DNA of 64,000 nt from DVED01 sp963838375. Lineage in GTDB: Bacteria > Cyanobacteriota > Cyanobacteriia > Cyanobacteriales > Geitlerinemataceae. The notes under the pieces are model-generated. The model ran no database searches. It was not told the DNA's origin and was given only the letters and a program-made list of their open reading frames with translations. The stretch is taken from contig CAWIQY010000016.1 in NCBI GenBank assembly GCA_963838375.1, forward strand, positions 124,001-188,000. The letters run 5' to 3'. The position numbers and the translations under genes were made by a program. This document shows positions 46,084 through 55,900 of this stretch, in pieces (within the stretch, counting starts at the first letter, position 1; every line of letters begins with the position of its first letter).

Positions 46084-47316
46084 CTATTGTGATGCTCCAA
46101 TGACGGTAAATGCTGCCCAATCTCGGGGATGGGGATAGTTTTCTCGGACGATCAGCATCGCTTGACGGAAGGCTTGAGCGGGGTGAGGATCGTGTTGGAG
46201 TTGGCGATAAAATTCCTGCATCAGAACGGCTGTCGAGTTGTTTTCAATTGTCCATAGAGAGGCGATAACAGTGGGAACGCCACTTACCATGAAAGCGCGA
46301 GGTATACCGATCGAACCGTCTCCGGTAATTTGCCCTAAAGCGCTGCTATTTGAACTGAGTACCACCAATTCAGCATTGAGGTTCAGTGCCTGGATCTGGT
46401 CTGCTGCCAGCAAGCCGGTGTCTGTTTTTGTGGCACTCAAGGCGATCGATTCGGGAAATTCTCCAGTCCAATCTGCTGAATTGTAGGTGGCTAAGTGAAT
46501 AATTCTGGCACTGGGCATTCGTTCTAGAATCGCGGATTGGGTTGCCCGATCGCCGATGAGCGCTTCAGTGTGAAACAATTTGGCAATTTCGATCGCTTCT
46601 CGTTGAGCTCTGGGTAATGGCGATAAGGGTTGAGAATCGACCCCGGGTGCAGAAGAAACAACTGGCGGTGTGGGATTGCCGACAACGAGTACATCCCCAG
46701 CCAATCCGGTAACGGTTTGTCGTCGTTGGTGCAGCAAGTCTAATGCTTCAATACTCGGTGCGGTGGCGATCGCATACCGATCGACTAGATACGTTCCGGC
46801 TTCGTCTTGTAAGGCGGCAAAAGGGACGAGAAACAAGTCGCCTTGGGGAATAAAAACAACCAGAGATCCCGGTTCTTGGGGTAAGAATTCGGCGATCGGT
46901 TGTATGACAATTCGATAGAGTTCTTGTAAGGCTGGAAAAGAGTTGATTTTGGCGCTTCGAGAAAAACCGAGATTCAGAATCTGTTGTCTAGCTTCCGTCA
47001 CGATTTGGGAAATTGGGTTCGAGTCGAGTTCGATTTGGCGAAATTGGATGTCTCCCTCGGGAGGAATCACCCAAATGAAAATCGAATTTCCGCTTGAATC
47101 CTCGAGTAACGAATATTGAACTAATGTCGCTTTTTCGGCTTGCGCCACGCGCTGAAAATCATCGATCGCAGAATTTTCAGCCATTAAGGCAGGAGACGGT
47201 TCGATGGGGAGATCTGGCACAGCCTGCACGGGAAGCGAAAACCCCGTCGGGCATAAGATTGTGCCGAGGAGGGTGACGACGGACAAACCTATCTCGATTG
47301 TCTGTTTTATCGGCAT
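46084..47316 (-). CDS. Secreted CHAT-domain protein, catalytic residues lost
   Basis: A 410-residue protein; the ATG at 47316 has GAGGAAG as ribosome site and opens a signal peptide (IGLSVVTLLGTILCPTGFS, cleavage near VQA). No TPR. The CHAT domain covers about residues 110-410. Where active CHAT proteins read HxATHG and SAC, this one reads HLATYN (Tyr278) and LSSNSSALG (Asn323), so both His and Cys of the dyad are gone. The C-terminal half still matches well (ASLWTIENNSTAVLMQEFYRQL). Probably a binding or decoy homologue rather than a protease. Confidence 0.8.
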   Translation of the reverse strand: MPIKQTIEIGLSVVTLLGTILCPTGFSLPVQAVPDLPIEPSPALMAENSAIDDFQRVAQAEKATLVQYSLLEDSSGNSIFIWVIPPEGDIQFRQIELDSNPISQIVTEARQQILNLGFSRSAKINSFPALQELYRIVIQPIAEFLPQEPGSLVVFIPQGDLFLVPFAALQDEAGTYLVDRYAIATAPSIEALDLLHQRRQTVTGLAGDVLVVGNPTPPVVSSAPGVDSQPLSPLPRAQREAIEIAKLFHTEALIGDRATQSAILERMPSARIIHLATYNSADWTGEFPESIALSATKTDTGLLAADQIQALNLNAELVVLSSNSSALGQITGDGSIGIPRAFMVSGVPTVIASLWTIENNSTAVLMQEFYRQLQHDPHPAQAFRQAMLIVRENYPHPRDWAAFTVIGASQ

Positions 47317-47379
47317 AAAGACTTCCTCGATCGCTAATGTTCGACAACTATAGCAGTCACAAATCATTCGTAAATACCT

Positions 47380-47429
47380 GTAGGGGTAGTTTCCCCGTGC
47401 CTACCCCGGCTGTGTTTCGCTGCCCCTAC
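47380..47429. repeat. Small intergenic inverted repeat (GTAGGGG ... CCCCTAC)
   Basis: Seven-base inverted ends (47380-47386 and 47423-47429) enclose a C-rich segment with further CTACCCC. It is a typical cyanobacterial intergenic repeat; a nearby TATAGCAGTCAC at 47350-47361 resembles the MITE end at 40075. Confidence 0.4.
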
Positions 47430-47453
47430 CAAATTCTCGAACATTTTTAAAAC

Positions 47454-48674
47454 TCATTTAGGATTGCTAGACTCACCTGTTTTTTTTAATTCAACTAAAG
47501 CAGAAACTAAAAATTTATAATCTTCTAATGTATTGTATAATTGAGATGAGATCCGCAGCCATCGCCGAGAGTTTGGAGGTGAAAAAGTGACGGGAATTTC
47601 GATGTTAAAACGATCGTGTAGAGCATTTTGCAGCGGATCGATATAAACACCCGACTGAGTTGACGATCGTGGTAAATTGGGGAGAGGAACGGCTGCCATC
47701 GCACCCAACATCGACTCTGGACAAGGTGGTGAGACCTCCAAAGTTTCGCAGAGTAGTTGTCGAACAGCGATCGCCATTTGATGATTCCGTGCCATCAATT
47801 CCGTCCAACCTCCCGGCAACCGAGAACCCATAAAGTCGATCGCTTCGGGAATACACAAATAGGGTGTGGGATCGTCCGTTCCCACCCAATCAAATTCTAG
47901 ATGAAACCGCGATCGATCGGTTCGAGAAGCGTTGGCACCGTGAGAAATCGTCAACGGACGAATATTATCATGTCGATCGTGGCGAACGTACAAAAAACCC
48001 GATCCTTTGGGCGCACACAACCACTTGTGACAGTTCCCGGCGTAGTAAGTGGCTCCCAGTTCCCGTAAATTCAGCGGCAGCATTCCCAGCGCATGAGCAC
48101 CGTCTACGAGCGTTTCCACGCCACGTTCGTTCAGTTGGCGCACCAGTTCGGAAATCGGTAAAACTAATGCCGTCGGACTGGTGATATGGTCGAGCAACAC
48201 CAGTTTGGTGCGGGGGGAAACACACCGCATCACGGCTGTCACGATTTCTTCGGCAGAATTGACCGGGAACGGGATTTCGGCGACAATAACTCGAGCGCCA
48301 AAGCGATCGGCAACAAACTGTAGCGCGTTGCGACAAGCATTATAGCCGTGGTTAATGGTCAGCAATTCGTCCTCGGCATGGAAAGAAAGCGATCGCAATA
48401 CGGTATTCACCCCCGTCGTTGCATTGGGTACAAAGGCTAAATCTTCAGGATTTGCCCCCAAAAACGCCGCCAACCTAGCTCTAGCGCCATCGAGCAATGC
48501 CTCCCCATCCCGCACGAAAAAGCGCACGGGTTGACGCTCGAGTTGCTGCCGAAACTGTTGCTGTGCCTCGAGTACCGGAATGGGACACGCACCGAAAGAG
48601 CCGTGATTGAGAAATGTCACCGACGAATCGAGTGACCAGAATTGCCGCCAGTTGCTTGTAGAAAAACGATCCAT
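47454..48674 (-). CDS. Class V PLP-dependent aminotransferase (isopenicillin N epimerase-like)
   Basis: A 406-residue PLP enzyme. Opening FLNHGSFGACP, cofactor region NATTGVNTVLRS, the PLP-stacking Asp in ETLVDGAHALGM, and the Schiff-base Lys in YYAGNCHKWLCAPKGSGF. The family includes cysteine desulfurase-like, kynureninase-like and epimerase members; the HGSFG start and NCHKWL match the CefD-like subgroup often annotated as isopenicillin-N epimerase, though antibiotic synthesis is not implied. Substrate unknown. Confidence 0.85.
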   Translation of the reverse strand: MDRFSTSNWRQFWSLDSSVTFLNHGSFGACPIPVLEAQQQFRQQLERQPVRFFVRDGEALLDGARARLAAFLGANPEDLAFVPNATTGVNTVLRSLSFHAEDELLTINHGYNACRNALQFVADRFGARVIVAEIPFPVNSAEEIVTAVMRCVSPRTKLVLLDHITSPTALVLPISELVRQLNERGVETLVDGAHALGMLPLNLRELGATYYAGNCHKWLCAPKGSGFLYVRHDRHDNIRPLTISHGANASRTDRSRFHLEFDWVGTDDPTPYLCIPEAIDFMGSRLPGGWTELMARNHQMAIAVRQLLCETLEVSPPCPESMLGAMAAVPLPNLPRSSTQSGVYIDPLQNALHDRFNIEIPVTFSPPNSRRWLRISSQLYNTLEDYKFLVSALVELKKTGESSNPK

Positions 48675-48785
48675 TTTTGACTTTAATTCATCGATTTAAA
48701 CGTTTATATCAGAGTCAGCATTTAGCTAACGCGCTACGCGCAAGCTATGCTAAAAGCCATCAGCTAATCAACTGGACTGGCGAAC

Positions 48786-48813
48786 AGCTATTAACTATCA
48801 ACTATCAACTATT
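48786..48813. repeat. Heptamer STRR array (AACTATC)
   Basis: Four seven-base units: AGCTATT, AACTATC, AACTATC, AACTATT. Same family as the array at 61814-61838. Confidence 0.75.
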
Positions 48814-48819
48814 CTATAT

Positions 48820-50046
48820 TTAGATCGCTCTTTTGCTCTGTCCAAAATTTAGACTAAACGCCACATTTAAATGTTCTAGCGAATCCACCAGCCAACCGAG
48901 CGAATTTTTTGAGGTGGCTGCGTGGTGGTTGAATAAAATGGCAAAGCGCTGAGCCAGATAGGATTTGAGTTGGCGACAGAGTAATATAATTTTCAGTAAC
49001 AAACCGATCGTCGGGATGCTTTGGAGATTGCTGTGCAAGTCGCAAAAAACATAGTGAGCGGGATTTTGAGCGCTTTCGACTACGAGAAAATCTAGTAATT
49101 TTCGAGATGTTTCTAGGACAATCAAGTCGCTGGGTTTGTGACGATCGTCCTGAGAACGAATGCCTTGCAAATAGTTATACAATCGCCGATCAAACTTACC
49201 ATTTCCATACTTCAAATCCGTTGTGGTACTTAGATATTCATAGAACTCTTCTTTGAAGGTTCGGTAAGAGCGAAATCGGCGACTGTTGCGATCGAATTGT
49301 TCGGCTAACTCTCGATAGCTGTGTGCGCCATCGACTTTTCCCGAAAATTGGCGGATGGCGAGATCGAGTCGATCGTTTCCCAGAAGGGTGGGATTTGGAG
49401 CAACGATCGTTGTTTCTCGGGATCTTTGTGCGGTGATATATTGAGATAAATCGGCATCAAATTTCTGCTGTCTTCGATCGCGTAACGATCGGACTTCTTG
49501 CCACTGACGATCGCTAACTCGAGATGTTAACAGGCAATGTTCGTATAAACTGGGATAGCGTTCGATGGAATTTCGTAAGGGTTCGGCAACAGTTTCCCCA
49601 ACCGTTTCAGATTTGCGGGCGTGCTTTTGTGCCAAGAGTCGGAGTTTTTGATATTCCTCCGTCTTCGCGAACCGATCGACTAATGTTGACAAAGATTGGG
49701 GTACACAAGCGGTGGTATCCGCATCAGATCGATCGAACAGTGCGATCAGTTCGGGAATAGCGCTGCGTAGGCGAGGCTGATTCTGCCACTGATTCACCAG
49801 AATATAACAACTGCGGTTGAGAATATTTTTAAATTCTCGATCGACCACATCAGAAGCTAAAATTCGATTGAGAGCCTGTTCGATCTCGGCATTGGGGTAC
49901 TGACACCCTTCGAGAAAAAGATGTCGAAAGCGCAGCAGCAGCAAATTTGGTGGTTCGACTTCCACACAACCGCGCAAATGAGCATAGATCGACTGCTCGT
50001 CGTCAGACATCGAATGGTTAGTATAGTTGGACGCTATATCGGTCAT
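48820..50046 (-). CDS. Cyanobacterial protein of unknown function, 408 residues
   Basis: The ATG at 50046 has a strong GGAGGTGCG ribosome site, so I prefer it to the longer frame starting at 50079. The protein is helical, rich in Arg/Leu/Gln, without signal peptide; a hydrophobic stretch near the end (GLLLKIILLCRQL) may be a buried helix rather than a membrane span. I do not recognise it. Confidence 0.65.
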   Translation of the reverse strand: MTDIASNYTNHSMSDDEQSIYAHLRGCVEVEPPNLLLLRFRHLFLEGCQYPNAEIEQALNRILASDVVDREFKNILNRSCYILVNQWQNQPRLRSAIPELIALFDRSDADTTACVPQSLSTLVDRFAKTEEYQKLRLLAQKHARKSETVGETVAEPLRNSIERYPSLYEHCLLTSRVSDRQWQEVRSLRDRRQQKFDADLSQYITAQRSRETTIVAPNPTLLGNDRLDLAIRQFSGKVDGAHSYRELAEQFDRNSRRFRSYRTFKEEFYEYLSTTTDLKYGNGKFDRRLYNYLQGIRSQDDRHKPSDLIVLETSRKLLDFLVVESAQNPAHYVFCDLHSNLQSIPTIGLLLKIILLCRQLKSYLAQRFAILFNHHAATSKNSLGWLVDSLEHLNVAFSLNFGQSKRAI

Positions 50047-50634
50047 GGTTCGCACCTCCAGATAGTCAGCTATTGGCAATAAACTTCGATCGCCCCCCGA
50101 TCTGTTTTGGGCCTGGAACTTGGCAAACGCGATCTCGATCGCTATAGGAGTATCGCGCCAACTGCTGAACTGTTCTCAACAGAATATATATCTCACTTCC
50201 GGCACACTATGCAGTTTGGTATAAACCGATCGTCAAAATTTGACCATCTTCGTGGGATTATTGTGCTGTCTTCACAAAATATCGGTAACAAAAGCGCATC
50301 TATCAGCCGTTTAGCATTCAGATTGGAATACCTAAATCTCCCAAAGGGAACAGGGAACCAGCAACGATCGGATTCACAATTTAAATACGTCTGAAATACC
50401 TCAGAGCTTTGCGCTGTACGCCAGGGATCGGGCAAGAAATCAGATCCCATGACAAGACCCATCTGGTCATGGTTTTAAGCATTCTCTCCTGACTTTAATG
50501 TGTAAACCCATGGGCGTGCAGCGCTATAGATCGATATCCACCCCTAGCTATTAGTGTATCCGAATGACAGCAACACAGGTAACTCTTCGGACTAATAATA
50601 CGATCGCGCGTTTTTCAACCGGAGATCGGGCTGT
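50047..50634. other. Intergenic region, 588 bases
   Basis: No gene or RNA identified on either strand. A short inverted pair ATGACAAGACCCATCTGGTCAT near 50447-50468 is the only small structure noticed. It lies upstream of the gene at 48820-50046 and downstream of the gene at 50635-51951. Confidence 0.3.
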
Positions 50635-51951
50635 TTAAAAACCCTTAGTCCCCTTGGCTTTCTTTTTGGTTTTCGATTTCGATTTCGACGAATTGACTTG
50701 TGCTAGTGCCACTTCAAACAGTTGCTGGAGGTGTTGAGGAATGCTTGCCGTTTCCGGAAGTTTCGGTTGTGCCCGACGATCGATCTGTTGCAGCCAATCG
50801 GCAAAGTCCCGTTCCAAAGAAAAATCCGGACGCGCCAACACCGTTTGCAATCCAGCTTCCAGCGCCTGGGGATGTTCCTTGGCAATTTGCTGCCATACCC
50901 AAAAATTGACCGAAGCATCGTCGATGTACTGCCGCAGTCGCGAGTTCGCTTCCGTCTGTGCGGTTTCCTCCGACGACTCGATCGACTCTTCCCACTGAGT
51001 ATAATTGGGTAAAAAGGTTTGACCCCAACGAGGATGAGACAAAACCGTCACAGCAGGCGATCGTTTCAGGTTGTCGGGTAACTCGATTTTCGGACGAACC
51101 ATCTTCGTCTCCCCTTTCAACAGGCGCTGCACTTGGGACGCTTCCATCCCGCTTTCGGAGGCGGCGGCAACCAGTTCCTCCTCGTCCATTCCTGCGTCTC
51201 GTGCCGCTTGCGAGAGGGATTTCGTGGGATCGATGCCAGCGGCACTCAATCGTCGATCGGTCATTTGCTGCTGGAGTTCGCCGATTTTCTCGCTGAGTTC
51301 TTTGCCGGGAAGGGTAATGCGATCGCTGCCGAAAAATGCTACGAATTCCCGATGGTACTCGGCGACGGAATCCCAAGCCAGTTCGAGTAACTCCGGCGCG
51401 TCACTGTACAGCGCTTGGGGATAATTCTCTTTAAAATTGCCAATGGCGACAGCGAGTTTGGGTTGTCCGAGTTTCCCTAAATACGCATAAGTCCCCAACA
51501 GCATCCAACGATCGTCGCTGAGGGGGACAATTCGGGTTAGTAGGATATCTCCAGGTTTGAGCCGTGCCGTTTTTTGAGGATCGATCGGTTCGACTGGGTA
51601 ATGCTTGGCACTGAGCCAATTCATCAACTCCAACTCCTCAGACTCGGCGGCTGTGACTTCAAACAACCCCATGAAACCGCGCTGCCAACCAGCGAGTAGA
51701 TGACGTTCGTCAGGGGTCAAATCCGGACGATCTGCGAGAAACCAATCGATCGGACTTCTATCGTTGGCAATTCCTTCGATGGCAAACGAATCGATCGTCA
51801 GATTGCGTCTGTCGATATCGAAATCTTGACCGCTACCGCGATCGGCACAGTAGCTTTCAAAAGCAACCGCTAGCTCTCCCTCGGCATCGAAGATGTAGTC
51901 GAGCAGTTCTTGTTTCAATCGTCTGGCTGTTTCTAACGTAGCGTCTTTCAT
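50635..51951 (-). CDS. Cyanobacterial protein of unknown function, 438 residues
   Basis: The ATG at 51951 with an AAGGG ribosome site is preferred over the frame start at 52011. The protein is acidic and soluble with a Lys/Ser-rich C-terminal tail (SSKSKSKTKKKAKG). A central helical segment (SLSQAARDAGMDEEELVAAA) looks like a small helix-turn-helix or UBA-like module. Unrecognised. Confidence 0.65.
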   Translation of the reverse strand: MKDATLETARRLKQELLDYIFDAEGELAVAFESYCADRGSGQDFDIDRRNLTIDSFAIEGIANDRSPIDWFLADRPDLTPDERHLLAGWQRGFMGLFEVTAAESEELELMNWLSAKHYPVEPIDPQKTARLKPGDILLTRIVPLSDDRWMLLGTYAYLGKLGQPKLAVAIGNFKENYPQALYSDAPELLELAWDSVAEYHREFVAFFGSDRITLPGKELSEKIGELQQQMTDRRLSAAGIDPTKSLSQAARDAGMDEEELVAAASESGMEASQVQRLLKGETKMVRPKIELPDNLKRSPAVTVLSHPRWGQTFLPNYTQWEESIESSEETAQTEANSRLRQYIDDASVNFWVWQQIAKEHPQALEAGLQTVLARPDFSLERDFADWLQQIDRRAQPKLPETASIPQHLQQLFEVALAQVNSSKSKSKTKKKAKGTKGF

Positions 51952-52438
51952 AACCCTTCTCCCTTCATGCAGTGACTCCTTGGGAGGATCTTCCGAGGCG
52001 ACTTTTCCCAAGGAGAATCTCCAGTTATATCCTAGAATTAATTTGACATACTCTCGCCGTAGAACAGACGGAGATTCTGTTGTCGGGTTCGCAGAATTTC
52101 ACTGGCTATTGTCGGGTTACCCATCCATCGTAGAAGCGGTGTTTTCTCCATACTTTTGCTCCCCGTACCCGTCAACCAACCCGCACAGGCGGGTTTTGTT
52201 CCTGTAGCAGCGGTTTCCACCGCCCAATAACTTATAGCGGTTCCCGGTATTATGCGGTACATCTAGAAGGGCGAATGCCATTCGCCCCTACATCAACCCA
52301 AAATTTTATGTACCTCATAGCTGCGAAAACCACTGTATATTTCTCAAGCCAGCCAATGCTATGCGCTTCGAGCGCAGGCTGTGCCAACGCCCCTACAGGC
52401 GGATAAACAACTATTTGGGGAGTAGAGTTCTATGCTTT
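51952..52438. other. Intergenic region holding dispersed repeats
   Basis: Contains dispersed repeat copy 2 (52178-52225) and, 44 bases on, the perfect palindrome GGGCGAATG-C-CATTCGCCC at 52269-52287. No coding sequence supported. Confidence 0.5.
52178..52225. repeat. Dispersed intergenic repeat, copy 2
   Basis: AACCCGCACAGGCGGGTTTT, then GTTCCTGTAGCAGCGGTTTCC and CGCCC. It is the best-preserved copy of the family also found at 19104-19150 and 57680-57727. Confidence 0.65.
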
Positions 52439-53533
52439 TCAATCGTCGATCGACGATTCAATTCGATCGCCGGTTTCTACATCAAACCAATGAATCGATT
52501 TGGGGGGTATAACGAGGCGGACATCTTCTCCACCCCAATCTTGTTTAGCATTGAGCAACACTCGTACTATGATTGTTTCCGCTCGATCGCTTCCTTCTAG
52601 ACGTACGCTCAATAAATTTTGCATTCCCAAGTTTTCTACGAGAAAAACTCTACCTTTCAAGGCTTTTTCGTTGTCGGGTTGGGCTAAGCGGACATCTTCT
52701 GGTCGAATGCCCAGAACGATTTGGCGCGGTGTGGCAATGCCATCGGGCAAGCGCAATTTGACATTGCCCAAAATAGCTGATTTACCCTGGCAAGTGAGGG
52801 TAAAGAAATTCATCTGGGGACTGCCCACAAATCCGGCGACAAATTGGTTGGCGGGATGGGTGTAGAGACGACTGGGAGGAGCGAGTTGTTGGACGTTTCC
52901 CTGATATAAAACAGCCACTTTCGTGGATAAAGTCATGGCTTCGACTTGATCGTGGGTGACATAAACCACGGGGGCGGATTGCTGCTCGAAAAGCTGTTTG
53001 ATTTCCGATCGCACGCGCTCTCGCAGCAGGGCATCTAAGTTACTCAACGGTTCGTCGAGTAAGAAAACATCGGGTTGGCGCACCAAGGCTCGACCCAAGG
53101 CGACGCGCTGCCGCTGTCCCCCGGAAAGCTGACCGGGTTTTTTGCCCATCAACTCTGCGGACAAATCGAGAAAGCGACTGACTTCAGTAATCCGCCGTTG
53201 AATTTCGTCGGGGGCAATTTTGCGGAGTTTGAGCGGCGAGGCGATATTCTCGCGCACGGTCATGTGAGGATAGAGAGCGTAGCTTTGGAAGACCATGGAG
53301 ATATTGCGATCGCCGGGTTTGAGTGCCGTAACATCTCGATCGCCGATCGAGATGGTTCCTCGCGTGGTTTCTTCCAGTCCGGCAATTAACCGCAATGTGG
53401 TAGATTTGCCGCATCCCGAGGGACCTAGCAAAGTGAGAAATTCTCCATCTTCGACGCTCAAACTAATATCCTTAACGGGAATGGTCTTACGATCGTAAGT
53501 TTTATTCAGATTTTTTAACTCTAGTTTTGCCAT
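52439..53533 (-). CDS. ABC transporter ATP-binding protein, sugar type (UgpC/MsmK-like)
   Basis: A 364-residue ATPase with Walker A GPSGCGKSTT, FQSYALYPHMTVREN, signature LSGGQRQRVALGRAL, Walker B VFLLDEPLSNLD, VTHDQVEAMTL, and a C-terminal MalK-like regulatory domain (VLGIRPEDVRL). Such ATPases power several sugar or polyol importers at once and are often encoded alone, as here. The ATG at 53533 starts at the conserved MAKLELKNL. Confidence 0.88.
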   Translation of the reverse strand: MAKLELKNLNKTYDRKTIPVKDISLSVEDGEFLTLLGPSGCGKSTTLRLIAGLEETTRGTISIGDRDVTALKPGDRNISMVFQSYALYPHMTVRENIASPLKLRKIAPDEIQRRITEVSRFLDLSAELMGKKPGQLSGGQRQRVALGRALVRQPDVFLLDEPLSNLDALLRERVRSEIKQLFEQQSAPVVYVTHDQVEAMTLSTKVAVLYQGNVQQLAPPSRLYTHPANQFVAGFVGSPQMNFFTLTCQGKSAILGNVKLRLPDGIATPRQIVLGIRPEDVRLAQPDNEKALKGRVFLVENLGMQNLLSVRLEGSDRAETIIVRVLLNAKQDWGGEDVRLVIPPKSIHWFDVETGDRIESSIDD

Positions 53534-53579
53534 AATTATTAGGAGAATTGTTCGATCGTGCGTTGTGTCCCCAGTCCAG

Positions 53580-55436
53580 TTACCACACCAACTGACCGAG
53601 AGTGCCATCGAGAAAATTGCTCCGACAGGCGCGGCGCTGAATTTTTCCGCTGGATGTTTTGGGCAGGCTTCCCGGCTTAAGCAAAAGAGCGGTATGAACT
53701 TGCAAGTCGTGTTCGCGAGCGACTGCCCGTCGAATAGCTTGGATTAATTCTCGCCCATCGGCATCTGGGGTGGCATTCATGCCCTCTTTTCCCACTCTTT
53801 GGGTTCTGACATAACTACGATCGACTTCAGCCATAACGATCGGTTGCTCTTCCCCATTGAGATCCACAGAAAAAGCCACCGTACAGTTCGATCGAATCGA
53901 AGGATGACTGCCTTCCACCGTCCATTCAATATCCTGGGGATAGTAATTGCGACCGTTAAGAATCATCATATCCTTGAGACGACCGGTCACAAATAATTCA
54001 CCCTCATCCAAAAACCCCAAATCACCCGTACGCAAAAACGAACAGTTCGCCAGCATCGCGGGCAAACCGATCTGCAACTCTTCCACCCTGGCGCCGACAG
54101 GCACTGCCAGTTGGGCGCGGAAGATCTCCTTTGTAGACTGAGGATTTTGCCAGTAGCCGTCGGCAACGCTGGCACCACACACCCAAATTTCTCCTACTTC
54201 CCCCACAACACAAGGCGCAAGAGTTTCCGGATTGACAATGGCGATGTGTTGGTCGGGCAAGCTTCCACCGCAACTGACCAGCGCCCGGGTGTTTTCCCCA
54301 TCGGCGAAATTCACCGAAACCACCCGATGTTGCTCGAGTTCCTGACGCCGAACGGTTTTTAATCTGGGGGGCGCCGTCGTGCTGCCACCAGAGACGAATA
54401 AAGTCGCTTCGGCTAACCCATAACAAGGGTAAAACGCCTCTCGACGAAAACCCGCAGGTTCGAGTACTCGGGCAAATCGATCGAGCACCGCCGCACTAAT
54501 CGGTTCTGCTCCATTAAAAGCCACTTCCCAGCCACTCAAGTCTAGCTCTGCCACTTGCTGGGGCGTAATTTTACGCGCGCACAAATCGTAAGCAAAGTTA
54601 GGACCGCCACTGCACGTTGCCCCATATTGAGCAATTGCCTGCAACCAGCGCAATGGCTTTTGCAAAAACATCAACGGCGACATCAACGTCACTGGAAATC
54701 CCCCGTAGAGCGGTTCGAGAACCCCGCCTATTAAACCCATATCGTGATACATCGGCAGCCAGGAAACCACATGGCTGTCAGCCGAAAGTCGAAACGATCG
54801 ATAAATCCCCCCTAAGTTGTGTAGCAAGTTGCCGTGGGTGACTCGGACACCTTTGGGGGTCGCGGTAGAACCCGACGTGTATTGGAGGAAGGCTAGAGTG
54901 TCGCCGTCTAAGTCCGGCGGTTGCCAAGCTGCGGCGGCAGCCTCCCCCAGGAGATCGGTTGCGATCCACTTCAAGGTGGCTAATTTCGGCGAATTGACCC
55001 AGTGTCGCTCTAATGTGGGTAAGATTTCATCTGTGGTCAGGGCGACAGAAGCGCCACTGTCGGCAACGATGGACTGGAGACGGGAGAGGGAACGATTGGG
55101 TCTGGGGGGGTAAGCCGGGATGGCAACCACTCCCGCATACAGACACGCCAAAAAAGCCGCGACGTATTCTAGTCCCGGCGGGTAAAGCAGTAACACTCGT
55201 TCTCCCGGTACGCAGAACGATTGCAAATGAGCGGCGATCGATCGCGAACGTCGATCGAGTTCCCCGTACGAAAGACTAATCGTCTGGGTCTCTCCATCGA
55301 TCGAAAACCGATAAGCGATACGATCTGCCTGGCGTTGTGCACGATCGCGCAGCAGTTCTACTAAGGTGATCCCTGAAAATGCGTGAGCCGAGTCATTCAT
55401 CCGATCGTCGTAAGTGTTTCTAGGTTCTGTTGACAT
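53580..55436 (-). CDS. Fatty-acyl-AMP ligase (FAAL)
   Basis: A 618-residue adenylating enzyme. The AMP-binding motif FLQYTSGSTATPKGV, the FAAL-typical SWLPMYHDMGLIGGV, YGLAEATLFVSGG, TGDLGFLDEGELFVTGR and the C-terminal KTSSGKIQRR are all present. FAALs activate fatty acids as acyl-AMP and hand them to an acyl carrier protein, feeding lipopeptide, polyketide or hydrocarbon synthesis. No carrier protein, polyketide synthase or other assembly-line gene is adjacent. I start at the ATG at 55436; codons upstream to 55550 are not conserved in type. The sugar ABC ATPase follows 46 bases downstream. Confidence 0.88.
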   Translation of the reverse strand: MSTEPRNTYDDRMNDSAHAFSGITLVELLRDRAQRQADRIAYRFSIDGETQTISLSYGELDRRSRSIAAHLQSFCVPGERVLLLYPPGLEYVAAFLACLYAGVVAIPAYPPRPNRSLSRLQSIVADSGASVALTTDEILPTLERHWVNSPKLATLKWIATDLLGEAAAAAWQPPDLDGDTLAFLQYTSGSTATPKGVRVTHGNLLHNLGGIYRSFRLSADSHVVSWLPMYHDMGLIGGVLEPLYGGFPVTLMSPLMFLQKPLRWLQAIAQYGATCSGGPNFAYDLCARKITPQQVAELDLSGWEVAFNGAEPISAAVLDRFARVLEPAGFRREAFYPCYGLAEATLFVSGGSTTAPPRLKTVRRQELEQHRVVSVNFADGENTRALVSCGGSLPDQHIAIVNPETLAPCVVGEVGEIWVCGASVADGYWQNPQSTKEIFRAQLAVPVGARVEELQIGLPAMLANCSFLRTGDLGFLDEGELFVTGRLKDMMILNGRNYYPQDIEWTVEGSHPSIRSNCTVAFSVDLNGEEQPIVMAEVDRSYVRTQRVGKEGMNATPDADGRELIQAIRRAVAREHDLQVHTALLLKPGSLPKTSSGKIQRRACRSNFLDGTLGQLVW

Positions 55437-55687
55437 TTCAGTGTAACCAGATGAGAGGCACTGTGAAATAGACACGACTGAGGAAGTTCTTTGCAGTTTT
55501 CTCAAAATGGGAAAAGCCTTAACGCTAATACAATAGATTTTTTGAAACAATAGTTAATCTAGTATTGTTCCTGATAAAAGTTGCGATCGCAGTCTGGCAA
55601 TGACCTACCATTCCACTGCGACAGAATAACAGCTATAACGCCTTGTTGCTTTGAAGACGCTACGATAGCCGCCGCCGCATCATCGCC

Positions 55688-55900
55688 TAATTGCCTAATC
55701 TTGATGCGGAACGCTGCACTGGAGATGTCGCCCCTCCAATTCGATCGTGGGGTCTCGGACTACTGCCCTCCGGTAGCGTGAGGGTCTCGATGCAGTTGGC
55801 AAACACTTTAGGCATGGACAGGTTAAGGCGTTCAGCATAGTCTTTTAATTGCTGATATTCCCATTAAATGACGTTAATTTGAATCTTTTTGGGTCTCGAT
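55688..55900 (-). pseudogene. Remnant of a small ribbon-helix-helix-like gene
   Basis: On the minus strand a frame reads PKKIQINVI, a TAA stop, then EYQQLKDYAERLNLSMPKVF and ANCIETLTLPEG before a stop at 55688-55690. The pattern resembles small RHH-type DNA-binding or antitoxin proteins broken by one nonsense codon and with no good start. The 55551-56228 interval holds nothing else I can support, although another short open stretch (LISIGYAAKRVGVAVG) lies at about 55920-56040. Confidence 0.35.
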
